Shown in pieces: positions 18,782 to 27,257 of a stretch of 39,915 nt of DNA (positions are counted from its first letter, which is position 1; every line of letters starts with the position of its first letter). Both the position numbers and the translations under genes were made by a program. The DNA comes from Thermoflexia bacterium (GTDB lineage Bacteria > Chloroflexota > Anaerolineae > B4-G1 > DUEL01): the NCBI GenBank assembly GCA_011192125.1, contig DUEL01000022.1, positions 1 to 39,915 of the forward strand, read 5' to 3'. Under the pieces are notes generated by a model that made no database searches, was not told the DNA's origin, and saw only the letters and a program-made list of their open reading frames with translations.

Positions 18782-19846
18782 TTAACGCAATATCTCCAGG
18801 TTGATCAGAGGAGCGATCAAGGTCTCCCCATTTCCTTCTACCCGCACTCTGGCCGCGGGCAACCGGCTACCCACCTGCGTGCGCACCCAGACCGGGAACG
18901 CCTCCACCTTTCCCACAACCCCTCGGTGAGGTGCCCGCAACAGCCGCACCGTATCTCCCACCTGCAACGGAGTATCCGGATCAAAGGAGGTCTCCCTCTC
19001 CGGCACAGCAGGCAGCGGTATGACGATCTCCGGCCGTATACTTCCCCAATGGCTCCGGAAACGCCCATCCAGCATCGCCTCGCGCCCATCGTGCGCGGAT
19101 AACAACTGATAGGCGTGGGCACACATCGGCGTTGCGCCGATCCCGTCGGTGATGATGACCGGGAAGGGGACCTCTTGCGCCTGTGGGATCGCCTCTGCCA
19201 GGATCCCTCCACAGATGATCCCCCGCACCTGGACCTCGATCGCCCGCTCCAACACCTCCACACCAAACCGGCTCCCACCGATCAACACCATCCCACGGCA
19301 GGAGACATCTATATCTTTCGCCCGCAATGGAGCATCCGGCGCCTTCGAGATCACTCGCAGGATCCCGTTCCCTTCCTGACCGTTTCCCCAGGCTCCCTGA
19401 ACCCACGCCCCGTGAGCCTGCAGCACCACCCCGCGCTCCGGGATCACCTGGACGACCTCGCCGTACAGGTTGGCCCTCAGTTCGATCTCCCTCGGCGGTG
19501 CTTCGATCAAGACACGCCCCCCACCGATGCCGGTGACGACCCCCTCGATCGGTGCACGCACCGTGCGCCGGATCAGCCCACGGGTCGCTGCGATCACCTG
19601 CCCCTTCTTAACTCGATCCCCCGGTTTGACCTTGAGATACTTACGGACGGCAGAGGTGGACACCCCCAGGCGATGGGAGACGTTCACGATACGGAAACCG
19701 GACGGGAGGCCAGCCCGAGCCACGATGTCCACCGGTTCCACCTGGCTCCCCTCCTGTGCCAGGACATCGCCAGGAACCGGCAGCAATCGCTCCCGTCGTA
19801 TCACGGTCAAGGGCGTCACAACCGTCTGCGGCGGATAGACCCTCAC
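18782..19846 (-). CDS. Uncharacterised protein with lipoyl-like turn and C-terminal beta domain
   Basis: I do not recognise a named family for this 354-residue protein. Residues about 60-110 contain VKPGDRVKKGQVIAATRG and VRAPIEGVVTGIGGG, the hairpin pattern of biotinyl/lipoyl-type barrels but without the modified lysine motif. A middle part (VLIGGSRFGVEVLERAIEVQVRGIICGGI; PVIITDGIGATPM) looks alpha/beta. The C-terminal part (LQVGDTVRLLRAPHRGVVGKV) is KOW-like. GTG at 19846 is chosen because GGGAGGG lies about 5 nt upstream, placing the start 2 nt after the MutL-like stop; a GTG at 19873 is possible. Tight spacing implies a joint function with the MutL-like ATPase. Confidence 0.8.
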   Translation of the reverse strand: MRVYPPQTVVTPLTVIRRERLLPVPGDVLAQEGSQVEPVDIVARAGLPSGFRIVNVSHRLGVSTSAVRKYLKVKPGDRVKKGQVIAATRGLIRRTVRAPIEGVVTGIGGGRVLIEAPPREIELRANLYGEVVQVIPERGVVLQAHGAWVQGAWGNGQEGNGILRVISKAPDAPLRAKDIDVSCRGMVLIGGSRFGVEVLERAIEVQVRGIICGGILAEAIPQAQEVPFPVIITDGIGATPMCAHAYQLLSAHDGREAMLDGRFRSHWGSIRPEIVIPLPAVPERETSFDPDTPLQVGDTVRLLRAPHRGVVGKVEAFPVWVRTQVGSRLPAARVRVEGNGETLIAPLINLEILR

Positions 19847-19848
19847 GC

Positions 19849-21603
19849 CTACCCTCCCACGTCCCACAGCCACTGCTGCATCCGCGCTCGGCGCTCCTCC
19901 GAATCCTCAGGCAACCGGAGGGGGCGTCCCCGTGCGTCGATGATCAGACCGACCAGTCCTCCCCGCACCCTCTGCTTTCCTCCCTTGCCGGGCCGCCCCA
20001 ATCCCACGTCGATCCCGCTGCGTGGGCGGAGCTCTAATATCGCCTCCTCGCCCATCGGCAAGGGGAGCACCTCCAGCGCCCCCTGCTCCACCTCCAGTTC
20101 CAACTCCCCTCCCCGCTCGTACTTGATACGCACGCGGAGGATGAGCTCCCCCTCCCTCGCCTGTCCGACCGGCGCGACCACGGTCGCCAGGTTGAGGATC
20201 CCTCCCCCATCCAGTGTTTCCACAGCCGCTAAGGGTTTCAGCTGAGCCACACCCCCCAGGACAGGTGCCAACCCGTGCAGGTCCAACAGCAAGGTAGAGA
20301 TCCCCACCGGCTCGATAGCGTCCAACGCGATCAACGCCGCCTGGCCTGGGCGAGGGGCGCCAGCCAGAATCCCCCCGCTCAGCAGGATCGGATCGAACTG
20401 GGGAGTAAGATGGGGGTAAAGGCGACTGCCACCGGCGGACCATCCCCCTTCTGCCACCTTTATCGCGTCCCGGATCATCTCCCGAGCCACAGCCTGCTCC
20501 AGCCACAGCTCTTCGGCCACCTCCGGCACCGTCCAGGGAGAGATCTGTTTGTTCAGCAAGATCTCCCGCGCCGTCTCCGGTTCCATCGACACCGGGACCC
20601 AGCGGAGGAGGCTGTCCGGGTCCTCTTCCAGTCTCTCAAGCCCGCCAAAGGCGACTCCTTTCCCCGCACGTACCGTCAGGTGCAAATCACCGTCGAAAAC
20701 GGCCGCTACCGTCGTATGGGCCGCACCGACGTCGATCCCCAGCGTCCCCTTGGGGGATTCATCCAGATACCAAACATACCGAATCAACTGCGCGAAAGCG
20801 GCGGCCGTCGGGGCAAGCGGCAACATACTCCACCGCTGGAGCCACTCCCCGCCCGGCAGTCGACCCAGCCGCCGCTCATTGTAGAGGGCCTCCAACTCTG
20901 CCCGAACGCCCTCCTGATACTCGACATCCGGCTCGGGCCGCACGTTGTCGGCCGAACGGACTTCGGCCAGACCGCCAACCGCCTTCACCACCCGCTCGCG
21001 CAGCACCTTGTTGCCAGCGAAGAGCACCGATGGGCGTCGATCCTCCTCCAACATCGAGCAGGCCAGAACCGCCGCGCTCACCAGTTCCAACACCGGCTCG
21101 GTCGCTCCACCGTCCGTCCCGCCGACGAGGCAGATCACCTCCGGATTCCGATCCAGTACCAGCCGGACCTGCTCCTCCTCCGACATCCACCCCACTTTGG
21201 GATCGCGGGTGATGAGCCCTACAACCTGAGAGTAGGTCCCGGCGATGGCCCGCTCCGCGCTGGCCAGGCTCAGGTCGCGGACCAGGCCGGCCAGGACGAC
21301 CCGCAACGGAGGGGGTGCGCTGACCAGCCCCACGAAGGCATCCACCCCCGCGCCATCCTCCCGCTCCGGAGAGATCAACGCCCCCTGTTCGTCCAACAGG
21401 GTCCGGCCCGTCGTCTCTTCGATCTGCTCGATGGCATGCTGGACGCCAAGGATGATGTCCTGCCAGGGGGTATCCACCGTCGTCAACGCCTCCCCTCGAG
21501 CGACGAAGCGGTAGGCCCCCGCAACACGATCGAGCAGGATGGCCTTCGTCAGGACGGTCCCGCAATCGGCGACCAGGATCGAACGAATCCCCTCTTCCGC
21601 CAT
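19849..21603 (-). CDS. MutL-like ATPase (glutamate mutase MutL family, ASKHA fold)
   Basis: The 584-residue protein resembles the MutL family, named from the gene between the two glutamate mutase subunits in Clostridium and unrelated to mismatch-repair MutL. It has an actin/Hsp70-like N-terminal phosphate loop (ILVADCGTVLTKAILLD, 9-25), a second one at TLGIDVGAAHTTVAAVFDGD, and an adenosine-type motif LLSGGILAGAP. No glutamate mutase or B12 gene lies in the window, so the mutase link is not supported here. It sits between membrane proteins, 10 nt after a seven-helix protein, and may power assembly of a membrane complex. That role is inference. Confidence 0.82.
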   Translation of the reverse strand: MAEEGIRSILVADCGTVLTKAILLDRVAGAYRFVARGEALTTVDTPWQDIILGVQHAIEQIEETTGRTLLDEQGALISPEREDGAGVDAFVGLVSAPPPLRVVLAGLVRDLSLASAERAIAGTYSQVVGLITRDPKVGWMSEEEQVRLVLDRNPEVICLVGGTDGGATEPVLELVSAAVLACSMLEEDRRPSVLFAGNKVLRERVVKAVGGLAEVRSADNVRPEPDVEYQEGVRAELEALYNERRLGRLPGGEWLQRWSMLPLAPTAAAFAQLIRYVWYLDESPKGTLGIDVGAAHTTVAAVFDGDLHLTVRAGKGVAFGGLERLEEDPDSLLRWVPVSMEPETAREILLNKQISPWTVPEVAEELWLEQAVAREMIRDAIKVAEGGWSAGGSRLYPHLTPQFDPILLSGGILAGAPRPGQAALIALDAIEPVGISTLLLDLHGLAPVLGGVAQLKPLAAVETLDGGGILNLATVVAPVGQAREGELILRVRIKYERGGELELEVEQGALEVLPLPMGEEAILELRPRSGIDVGLGRPGKGGKQRVRGGLVGLIIDARGRPLRLPEDSEERRARMQQWLWDVGG

Positions 21604-21613
21604 ATTCGCTACG

Positions 21614-22285
21614 TCATCCTCCGAAGAGCCTCCATACCGCTAAGAGGACATCGACAACAGTGTAGACCCGTTTCACCAACACGGTGAGCGTGGCAACGAG
21701 CGCGCCCGCAAACACCGCCCCAAACGCCGCCAGCAGGAACAGCCGTCCGATCCTCCCGAAGAACCCGATAAGCGATGCCCCCCATCCTCCCGGACCGGGC
21801 CGTTGGCGGAAGGTGAAGGTGAACGCCAGGAGCGCACAGACCGTCCCCACCAGTGCGAGCGACCCGTTGATCAACCCCGAAGGGCCACCCGCCGCCCAGT
21901 CGAACACCGATCCGGACGCATCGATCTGGGGAATGAGAGTGCCCAACAGAGCACCCCCTACAGCCACCGCCGCCCCCACTCCCACCAGGAAGCCGGTCGA
22001 TATATTCCCCAGGACAGCCAAACGCGGGAACCCCTTCAAAAGGAGAAGGGCCCCAAGCACGACGGGTATCAACAGACCATAAGGCTGCGAGCCGCCCTGT
22101 TGCAACGAGGGCAACGCTATGCGAAAGACCACGGTCCCCACAACGACGGCGACCACATACCCAACACTCGCCCCGATCAGTATGTACAGCGCAAGTCGAT
22201 AGAGGGGATTGTCTCCCAGGATATAACTGAGAATCAGGACCGTCAGGAGAGCCCCCACGATCCCGCCGATCAGGTCCATCGTCAT
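21614..22285 (-). CDS. Multi-TM membrane protein
   Basis: The 223-residue protein is strongly hydrophobic with about six or seven membrane helices, for example LIGGIVGALLTVLILSYILG, LALYILIGASVGYVVAVVVGTVVF, LLIPVVLGALLLL and LFLLAAFGAVFAGALVATLTVLV. No catalytic motif is visible. The start is ATG at 22285, which overlaps the stop of the zinc-ribbon gene as ATGA, with GGGAGGGAAGG upstream. The overlap implies translational coupling and a shared complex with the zinc-ribbon protein and the MutL-like ATPase. Confidence 0.82.
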   Translation of the reverse strand: MTMDLIGGIVGALLTVLILSYILGDNPLYRLALYILIGASVGYVVAVVVGTVVFRIALPSLQQGGSQPYGLLIPVVLGALLLLKGFPRLAVLGNISTGFLVGVGAAVAVGGALLGTLIPQIDASGSVFDWAAGGPSGLINGSLALVGTVCALLAFTFTFRQRPGPGGWGASLIGFFGRIGRLFLLAAFGAVFAGALVATLTVLVKRVYTVVDVLLAVWRLFGG

Positions 22286-24531
22286 CGGCCCTTCCCTCCC
22301 GCGAGGAAAACGACCATCCCCACCGCCATCAACGCCGCCACCGCCCACTGCCCCCACATCACTGACTGGAGGTAGTACGTCAGATGTCTATCCTCCTCCC
22401 CCCGGAGGTCCTGATAGACGGTAGCACCAGGCAGCCCGACGACCAAGCCTTTCAGTGCCCCTGCGCCTGCCCGCTCCAGATAGGGACTCGCGCTCACCTC
22501 CACCCGCGCGCTGACGCCTGCCACGACCGGCAGGTCGGGATAGCGGGCCGAGGTCTGCTCGATCCAGGTCAGCACATCCTCATCCTGCCCCCCGAGCACG
22601 ACGACCAGATTGACATCCTCCGCAGAGGACACCCCCTCCATCGCCGGCATCTCCGACGCCGGTACGCCAGCGGGATAGACAGGGCGCCGGGCCAGGTTGG
22701 CCAGGAGCCCCTGGACGCCGGAGGCCTGACCGGGCTGGTACCCCAGGTTCACCACCCGCGCCTCCCGATCCGCCGCCTCCACCAGAGCTGAAAGCAGACG
22801 ATCCGCCAGCGCCGGCCCTTCCGGTCGTGTGCTCACCAGGATCAGCCGCCCTCCGCGATCCAGAATGTGTCGAAGAAGGGTCTGCGCCACAAGGTCGACC
22901 TCCTCGGCTTCGGAAGGCCCGTATTCGATAGATACCAACACCGGAGTCCCCTGGTGGACACGCGTCTCGACGGTGGTATAGGCCGCCTGTACGTCGGGAA
23001 GCAGTGCCGGAGCGGCTGAACCACCACCCTCCCCAACGGGCAGCCACATACCCGCCATCGGAGCCAACACTGCCGCCAACAGCAGCAGTCCGATGATCAG
23101 CCGCTGAATCGCCAGCCCCACCCCTCGCTCCCGTCTCCGTTCAATCCGCCGAGGCGAGATGATGGGACGGGTCAGCAACTCTTGGAACAACTCCGCCCGC
23201 GCGATGCTGGCAGGCTTGGCAGTGACGGAGGGGATGGACACCGCCCTCTCCGCCGCCTCGACCGCAGGGCTGGGAGGAAGCGTACCCCTCAGCCCCTCTA
23301 GCACCCCCTCTGTCTCGACCGGCTCCTCTGGTGTCCCTCCCTCCTCACGCGGACGGAGGGCCTCCAACCAATCCGGTATTTCCGCGGGGGCCAGCCCCTC
23401 GATCTCCTCTTCGCCCTTCTCTTCCGGCACTGGCAGAGGAACCTCGTCGGTGGGAGCCAACTCTTTCAACCAATCCGGCACTTCACCTGGCTCAAGCGTG
23501 GGGACCCCCTCCTCGGAAGTGAAGACGCGGACCCCCTTCCTAACCTCTGGCTCCTCCGCTTCCGTCGGGGCTTCCTCGGCCGGCGCTTCAACGGGCGACA
23601 CGGCCTGTAGCAGCCAGGTCGGTAACTCCGCCTCTTCCGGCTCTTCCGCCTCCTCCGTGGGAGGGAGAGACACTTCTTCTTCGGCTTCCCTCTCGGGTGG
23701 AGTGGAAGGTGGCTCAACCGCTTCCGCGATCTCTCGCAACCACTCAGGAGCCTCCGCGCCGGGTTGCACCGCCTCGGCCTCCTCCGTGGGAACCCCCACG
23801 AAGGGCCCTCCACCGACCTCTTCGCTCACCTCCTGCAACCACGCGGGGGGCTCTAGCTCCCCCTCGGGAGGCGGAGCAGCTTCTACCTCTTCCTCTTCCA
23901 CCGAAGCATCGGGCGGACTCACCTCCCGCAACCAGTCGGGAACTTCCGCTGTTTCCTCTGCCTCCTCTTCGGGGGAGACCACTTCCTGTATCCACTCGGG
24001 AACCTCGCTCTCCCGTTCAACTTCTTCTTCCGGCGGGGCAGCCTCCGGGGCCGATTCCTGCAACCACTCAGGAACCTCCGTCTCTGCCTCCCCCTCAGCC
24101 TCTTCGCTCGGCGGAGGTGCAGAGGGCGTCAACTCGCGCAGCCAATCGGGGACCTCAACCTCCGCAACCGGCCCGGCCTCCTCTACCGGAGGCTCCTGCT
24201 CTTCCTCCGCCTCTTCCATCGTAGCGCGCAACTCGGTCAGCCAGTCCGGCTCCTCTTCCGCGGGAAGTGAGACCTCCTCGGAGAACGGCTCAGCCCCGGA
24301 CACCTCTTCTCCTGACGGCACCTCCGGCTGGGCCTCCGCCGCTTCTTCGGCGACCAAGGGGACCAGACGGGCCTGGCACTGCTCACAGACGACACTGTCC
24401 GCCGGGTTCATCGCGCCACACATCGGGCAGCGGCGACCGGCCTCCTCCCCACCAGACAGCGGCGTGCCGCAGGCCCTGCAGGAGCGACTGTCTTCCGGAT
24501 TGGCTACTCCGCACTTCGGACAGGAGATCAT
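22282..24531 (-). CDS. Double zinc-ribbon membrane protein with PxWL repeat region
   Basis: The 749-residue protein has four parts. First, two zinc ribbons: C4xxC7 with C18xxC21 and C35xxC38 with C49xxC52. Second, a roughly 380-residue acidic region with about ten boxes of the form P-[DEAT]-W-[LI]-x-E (PDWLTEL, PDWLREL, PEWLQES, PEWIQEV, PDWLREV, PAWLQEV, PEWLREI, PTWLLQA, PDWLKEL, PDWLEAL). Third, a basic stretch and a membrane helix (LIIGLLLLAAVLAPMAGMWL). Fourth, a Rossmann-like domain, probably extracytoplasmic, and a last membrane helix. The cytoplasmic repeats look like docking sites. ATG 24531 is preferred over GTG 24537. Function unknown. Confidence 0.85.
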   Translation of the reverse strand: MISCPKCGVANPEDSRSCRACGTPLSGGEEAGRRCPMCGAMNPADSVVCEQCQARLVPLVAEEAAEAQPEVPSGEEVSGAEPFSEEVSLPAEEEPDWLTELRATMEEAEEEQEPPVEEAGPVAEVEVPDWLRELTPSAPPPSEEAEGEAETEVPEWLQESAPEAAPPEEEVERESEVPEWIQEVVSPEEEAEETAEVPDWLREVSPPDASVEEEEVEAAPPPEGELEPPAWLQEVSEEVGGGPFVGVPTEEAEAVQPGAEAPEWLREIAEAVEPPSTPPEREAEEEVSLPPTEEAEEPEEAELPTWLLQAVSPVEAPAEEAPTEAEEPEVRKGVRVFTSEEGVPTLEPGEVPDWLKELAPTDEVPLPVPEEKGEEEIEGLAPAEIPDWLEALRPREEGGTPEEPVETEGVLEGLRGTLPPSPAVEAAERAVSIPSVTAKPASIARAELFQELLTRPIISPRRIERRRERGVGLAIQRLIIGLLLLAAVLAPMAGMWLPVGEGGGSAAPALLPDVQAAYTTVETRVHQGTPVLVSIEYGPSEAEEVDLVAQTLLRHILDRGGRLILVSTRPEGPALADRLLSALVEAADREARVVNLGYQPGQASGVQGLLANLARRPVYPAGVPASEMPAMEGVSSAEDVNLVVVLGGQDEDVLTWIEQTSARYPDLPVVAGVSARVEVSASPYLERAGAGALKGLVVGLPGATVYQDLRGEEDRHLTYYLQSVMWGQWAVAALMAVGMVVFLAGGKGR

Positions 24532-24543
24532 ACGCACCCCAAC

Positions 24544-25182
24544 CTATACATCGCTGTGAGGCCGATCCATTCCTGTGATCACGCGCAGCCCCATCAGCAA
24601 CGTCCCCAATCCCACGCCGATCAGGAACCCCCGCATCCCGGCCATTGCTGGCACCTCCATCCACCACTGGCGGAGGGCTGCCAGCCTCTCACCGATCACA
24701 CCCGGCAGCGGGGTCGTACCCAGCAGGACGACCAACGCAGCGACGAGGAAAAACAGCGTTTCCGCACTCCGCCGATGACGGAGCAACCGAAAGGCAGAAA
24801 AGGCGAGCACGATCGCCACCAACCCCGCGGCTGCAGCCTGAAGGGGATACAGCACGTACCCGAACCACCAATCGCTCGCCGCCCGAGCAGGTTCCGCCAC
24901 CAGCCCAGCGGCGGTTATAAGAAGAGAGATCAACGCCGTCAGAATCAGAACCAGACTATATCCCCACCCGGAGGCCCGGCGCGCCAGCCGACCCAGGTGG
25001 ACCCGCAGGACGTTGAAAAACCCGAGGATAAAGGCGAACGCGGCCACGATCACCGCCCACTGCACCATCTCATCCCGGACGGTGGTAAAGGGCGGGACGG
25101 GGAGCAGATAACCCAGCAGGGTCAGCACTCCAGCCCCGACCGCCACTGCCGTGGGAAGGATCCGCTTTCCGAAGCGCTCCAT
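24544..25182 (-). CDS. Multi-TM membrane protein
   Basis: The 212-residue protein has about six membrane helices, including ILPTAVAVGAGVLTLLGYLL, WAVIVAAFAFILGFFNVLRV, LVLILTALISLLITAAGLVA and LFFLVAALVVLLGTTPL. No known motif is seen. It lies 12 nt after the DUF6754-like gene and just before the zinc-ribbon gene on the same strand, so it is probably part of the same membrane complex. I cannot assign a family. Confidence 0.8.
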   Translation of the reverse strand: MERFGKRILPTAVAVGAGVLTLLGYLLPVPPFTTVRDEMVQWAVIVAAFAFILGFFNVLRVHLGRLARRASGWGYSLVLILTALISLLITAAGLVAEPARAASDWWFGYVLYPLQAAAAGLVAIVLAFSAFRLLRHRRSAETLFFLVAALVVLLGTTPLPGVIGERLAALRQWWMEVPAMAGMRGFLIGVGLGTLLMGLRVITGMDRPHSDV

Positions 25183-25194
25183 CCAGCCCCCTTC

Positions 25195-25926
25195 TCAGAA
25201 GAGCCCCAAGACCTTCAGCAGGAGCAGCACGATCACTACAAGACGCAACAAATCCTGCACTTTCAGACTCGCCAGATAGCGGGGGAGGCGGCTCAACCGC
25301 GCACCAGCCGCGTAAAGCTCCTCGCCGACGGCCAGGAAGGTGTCCGCAGGATAGAGAGCACTGACGGCCCGCAGTTGATCGGCAGCGGCCATTTGCCGCA
25401 TCCCCATCCCCCCGGCAGTGATAAAGGAGACCTCCTCTCCGTATGCCCCTGCCAGCACGTTCCCCATCACCCGGTCGTGGGAGACGACATCCGAGGCCCC
25501 AAGAGCGTACACCACGGGATCCGCTGCGACGAATCGAACTGAGGCAGGGTCGTACCGCTCTGGAGCTCCGATCCGACCGCTCGCCCGCCGCAGGACGTCT
25601 TGCGCCAGGAGCATCAGCGTCGGATCACCGACCGTGACCACGGGTGGGGTGCTGTAGGCGACCGCCGCGTCTGCAATTCCCTCGAGAACCTGGAGCCCCG
25701 CCAGGGAAGTCGCTGTCCGGCTTCCTCCGATCCCTCCAAAACCCAGGCCCAGGTGTAACGGCCTCCCCGCTTCGGCCGCCATACCCACCTCCCCTGGGAT
25801 CTGGTCAAAAGCGGAGAGCGGACGAACATAAACAGGCCGTCGGCGACGGGCTCGGGCCCAGAATAGAGCCAGAAGAACGAGCCCCAGAAGGATCAGCAAG
25901 AGCGCGAGGATTTCTGCCTTCCCCAT
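25195..25926 (-). CDS. Membrane-anchored alpha/beta protein (DUF6754-like)
   Basis: The 243-residue protein has an N-terminal helix (AEILALLLILLGLVLLALFW) followed by RARRRR, a soluble domain with LHLGLGFGGIGGSRTATSLAGLQVLEGIA and VVTVGDPTLMLLAQDVLRRA, and a C-terminal membrane helix (LRLVVIVLLLLKVLGLF). It resembles the uncharacterised DUF6754 group as I remember it; this is unchecked. With arginines after the first helix, the domain is probably cytoplasmic. It opens the cluster after a small gene whose stop codon lies next to its start. Function unknown. Confidence 0.75.
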   Translation of the reverse strand: MGKAEILALLLILLGLVLLALFWARARRRRPVYVRPLSAFDQIPGEVGMAAEAGRPLHLGLGFGGIGGSRTATSLAGLQVLEGIADAAVAYSTPPVVTVGDPTLMLLAQDVLRRASGRIGAPERYDPASVRFVAADPVVYALGASDVVSHDRVMGNVLAGAYGEEVSFITAGGMGMRQMAAADQLRAVSALYPADTFLAVGEELYAAGARLSRLPRYLASLKVQDLLRLVVIVLLLLKVLGLF

Positions 25927-26205
25927 TTAGCACGACTCCCGTTCTGCAGGCGATTCCTCCAGGCGGGCCAGCAATCGGTCTATGGAACGACCATCCATCA
26001 ACCACTCAGACACTTCGGAAAGGAACCGCCGATCGACGAGGCCCTCCAGAAGTGGCTCGCCCAGCACGACGGCCTGACCTAACATGGGTCCCAGCGCACG
26101 GACCCCCTCCAGCAACAACAGGACCAACGGCGACCACCCGGCGGCAGTCAGACGATGGACCCAGGCCTCGATCTGTCGCCCCGCGTCGGTCTCGCTGCTT
26201 CCCAT
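25927..26205 (-). CDS. Small helical protein at the head of the membrane cluster
   Basis: A 92-residue product with amphipathic helices (QIEAWVHRLTAAGWSPLVLLLLEGVRALGPMLGQ; FLSEVSEWLMDGRSIDRLLARLEE) and no recognised family. I chose ATG 26205 because a perfect-spacing promoter lies directly in front of it, so a transcript from it would begin at or beside the ATG (leaderless). A longer frame from 26247 would overlap the -35 box. Its stop is immediately followed by the DUF6754-like start. The C-terminal helix is Glu/Arg rich and could bind a partner. Confidence 0.65.
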   Translation of the reverse strand: MGSSETDAGRQIEAWVHRLTAAGWSPLVLLLLEGVRALGPMLGQAVVLGEPLLEGLVDRRFLSEVSEWLMDGRSIDRLLARLEESPAERESC

Positions 26206-26209
26206 CGGT

Positions 26210-26238
26210 AGTATACCGGGTTCCGGCGGTTTTGACAA
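26210..26238 (-). promoter_or_regulatory. Promoter giving a leaderless start for the membrane cluster
   Basis: On the minus strand TTGTCA (26238-26233), 17 nt, TATACT (26215-26210). The ATG at 26205 begins 5 nt after the -10 box, so RNA would start at the start codon itself. Confidence 0.65.
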
Positions 26239-26276
26239 CGCACCCAACTCGTCAAGGCTGGCTTGAAATTTAGTTC

Positions 26277-26304
26277 AGTATAGCACGATTTTATCCAGGG
26301 ACAA
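26277..26304 (-). promoter_or_regulatory. Second, upstream promoter for the membrane cluster
   Basis: On the minus strand TTGTCC (26304-26299), 16 nt ending in TGC (extended -10), TATACT (26282-26277). It would give a leader of about 65 nt before the ATG at 26205. Confidence 0.5.
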
Positions 26305-26324
26305 CTACACCTGTCCTTTCAGGG

Positions 26325-26349
26325 GCGACGCTCCTTCGAGGCGCGTCGC
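26325..26349. repeat. REP-like palindrome, copy 1
   Basis: GCGACGC pairs with GCGTCGC, with one internal mismatch and a TTCGA-containing loop. It lies just past the lipoprotein stop codon and matches the 36643-36671 palindrome in sequence, with compensating changes in the stem. It could act as a terminator. Confidence 0.5.
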
Positions 26350-26367
26350 ATCTTCCGCCCACCAGGA

Positions 26368-26979
26368 TCACGGGTTCGTCACCCTCAAATTGTCAAAATG
26401 GACTTCGACTCCTCCCTCATAGAAAGCACCAGCGTATAGGGCGATGTCGCCGTGAGAGAACTGAGAATCCTCCCCCTGGGCCAGTTGCTGCCCGTTAACC
26501 ACAAAAGTAAAGCGGTTCCCCCGGTAGGTCACCTCCAACACATTGGTCGCCTGTCCACGATGAATGGCCTCGGAGGGGGTCCAATCATTCCCCAACAGCA
26601 CCTGCTGTCCGTCCACGAACTTACTGACCAGGAAATAGCCATCCCCGCTGATGGAAAAGCGGTAAAAATTGGAGGGATCCTGCATCCGCACCAGGACACC
26701 GTACTCGTTGTCGTCCGGCCCGGCAACCTGCGTAGCCTCAACAGAAAGGTGAAAATCCCTCAGGTCTTTTCCCGCTACTGCCCAAGCCAGCTGGTTGGGA
26801 ACGATGACGTGCACTCGCAACACCCCGTTCTCCACCACCACCTGCGCTGTAGCGTCCGATTCAGCCTGCCAGCTCCCAGGGGAGGAGAAATCGTCGATCC
26901 ACGGTAGGGGCTCCGCCTTCTTGCAAGACCCCAGAAGCAGCAACAGCACCAACCACAGGAACGATCCTTTCCTCTTCAT
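26368..26979 (-). CDS. Lipoprotein with LamG/DUF1080-like beta-sandwich
   Basis: The 203-residue precursor has a lipoprotein signal (KRKGSFLWLVLLLLLGSC, lipid-modified Cys19). The mature part has the pattern of concanavalin-like sandwiches: DDFSSPGSWQ at the start, EYGVLVRMQDPSNFYRFSISGDGYFLVSK in the middle, NVLEVTYRGNRFTFVVNGQQLAQ and VEVHFDNLRVTNP at the end. Such domains bind glycans or act as structural modules; I see no clear catalytic pair. ATG 26979 is chosen from the signal peptide and the GGGAGGGGAAGAGG upstream; a longer frame has no signal at its start. It is transcribed alone from its own promoter. Confidence 0.8.
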   Translation of the reverse strand: MKRKGSFLWLVLLLLLGSCKKAEPLPWIDDFSSPGSWQAESDATAQVVVENGVLRVHVIVPNQLAWAVAGKDLRDFHLSVEATQVAGPDDNEYGVLVRMQDPSNFYRFSISGDGYFLVSKFVDGQQVLLGNDWTPSEAIHRGQATNVLEVTYRGNRFTFVVNGQQLAQGEDSQFSHGDIALYAGAFYEGGVEVHFDNLRVTNP

Positions 26980-27027
26980 CCCCCTCTTCCCCTCCCCATG
27001 CGCAAACGTCCTCTCACCGTTACCAGG

Positions 27028-27055
27028 ATTATAGCACGGGAAAGGAATTTGCAAA
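27028..27055 (-). promoter_or_regulatory. Promoter of the lipoprotein gene
   Basis: On the minus strand TTTGCA (27055-27050), 16 nt ending in TGC (extended -10), and consensus TATAAT (27033-27028), about 50 nt before the start codon. Confidence 0.6.
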
Positions 27056-27089
27056 AGAGAGAGAAGCATCAAGTCAGGACAGGCACCAC

Positions 27090-27118
27090 TTGCCACCTCC
27101 GGTTTTCTGGTATATCAT
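27090..27118 (+). promoter_or_regulatory. Promoter of the phnD-phnC-phnE operon
   Basis: TTGCCA (27090-27095), 17 nt, TATCAT (27113-27118). The leader to the phnD start is about 130 nt. I see no recognisable riboswitch in it. Confidence 0.45.
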
Positions 27119-27257
27119 GATTCTCACAGCATAAATCCAGCCTGAAGGCTAGGAGAAAGGAGGGATGCCTCGGTAGACGACAAGGATCGCATCTATTATT
27201 ACCCCGGTAGGATTCACCCCTTGATTACCAACCATATCAGAGAAAGGAGAAGGTGAG

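Noticed and set aside
17104..18804. A 566-codon Pro/Arg-rich open frame on the plus strand
   Set aside because: It is antisense to the ATPase/winged-helix gene and the Thr/Pro two-TM gene, and its composition is what GC-rich antisense frames give.
19849..21603. DNA mismatch-repair MutL
   Set aside because: No GHKL ATPase motifs are present; the protein has ASKHA-type phosphate loops and matches the glutamate-mutase MutL family, which only shares the name.
27165..27176. A tiny ORF (Met-Pro-Arg-stop) in the phnD leader behind GGAGGG
   Set aside because: The ribosome binding site touches the ATG, leaving no usable spacing, and the codons carry no attenuation logic.
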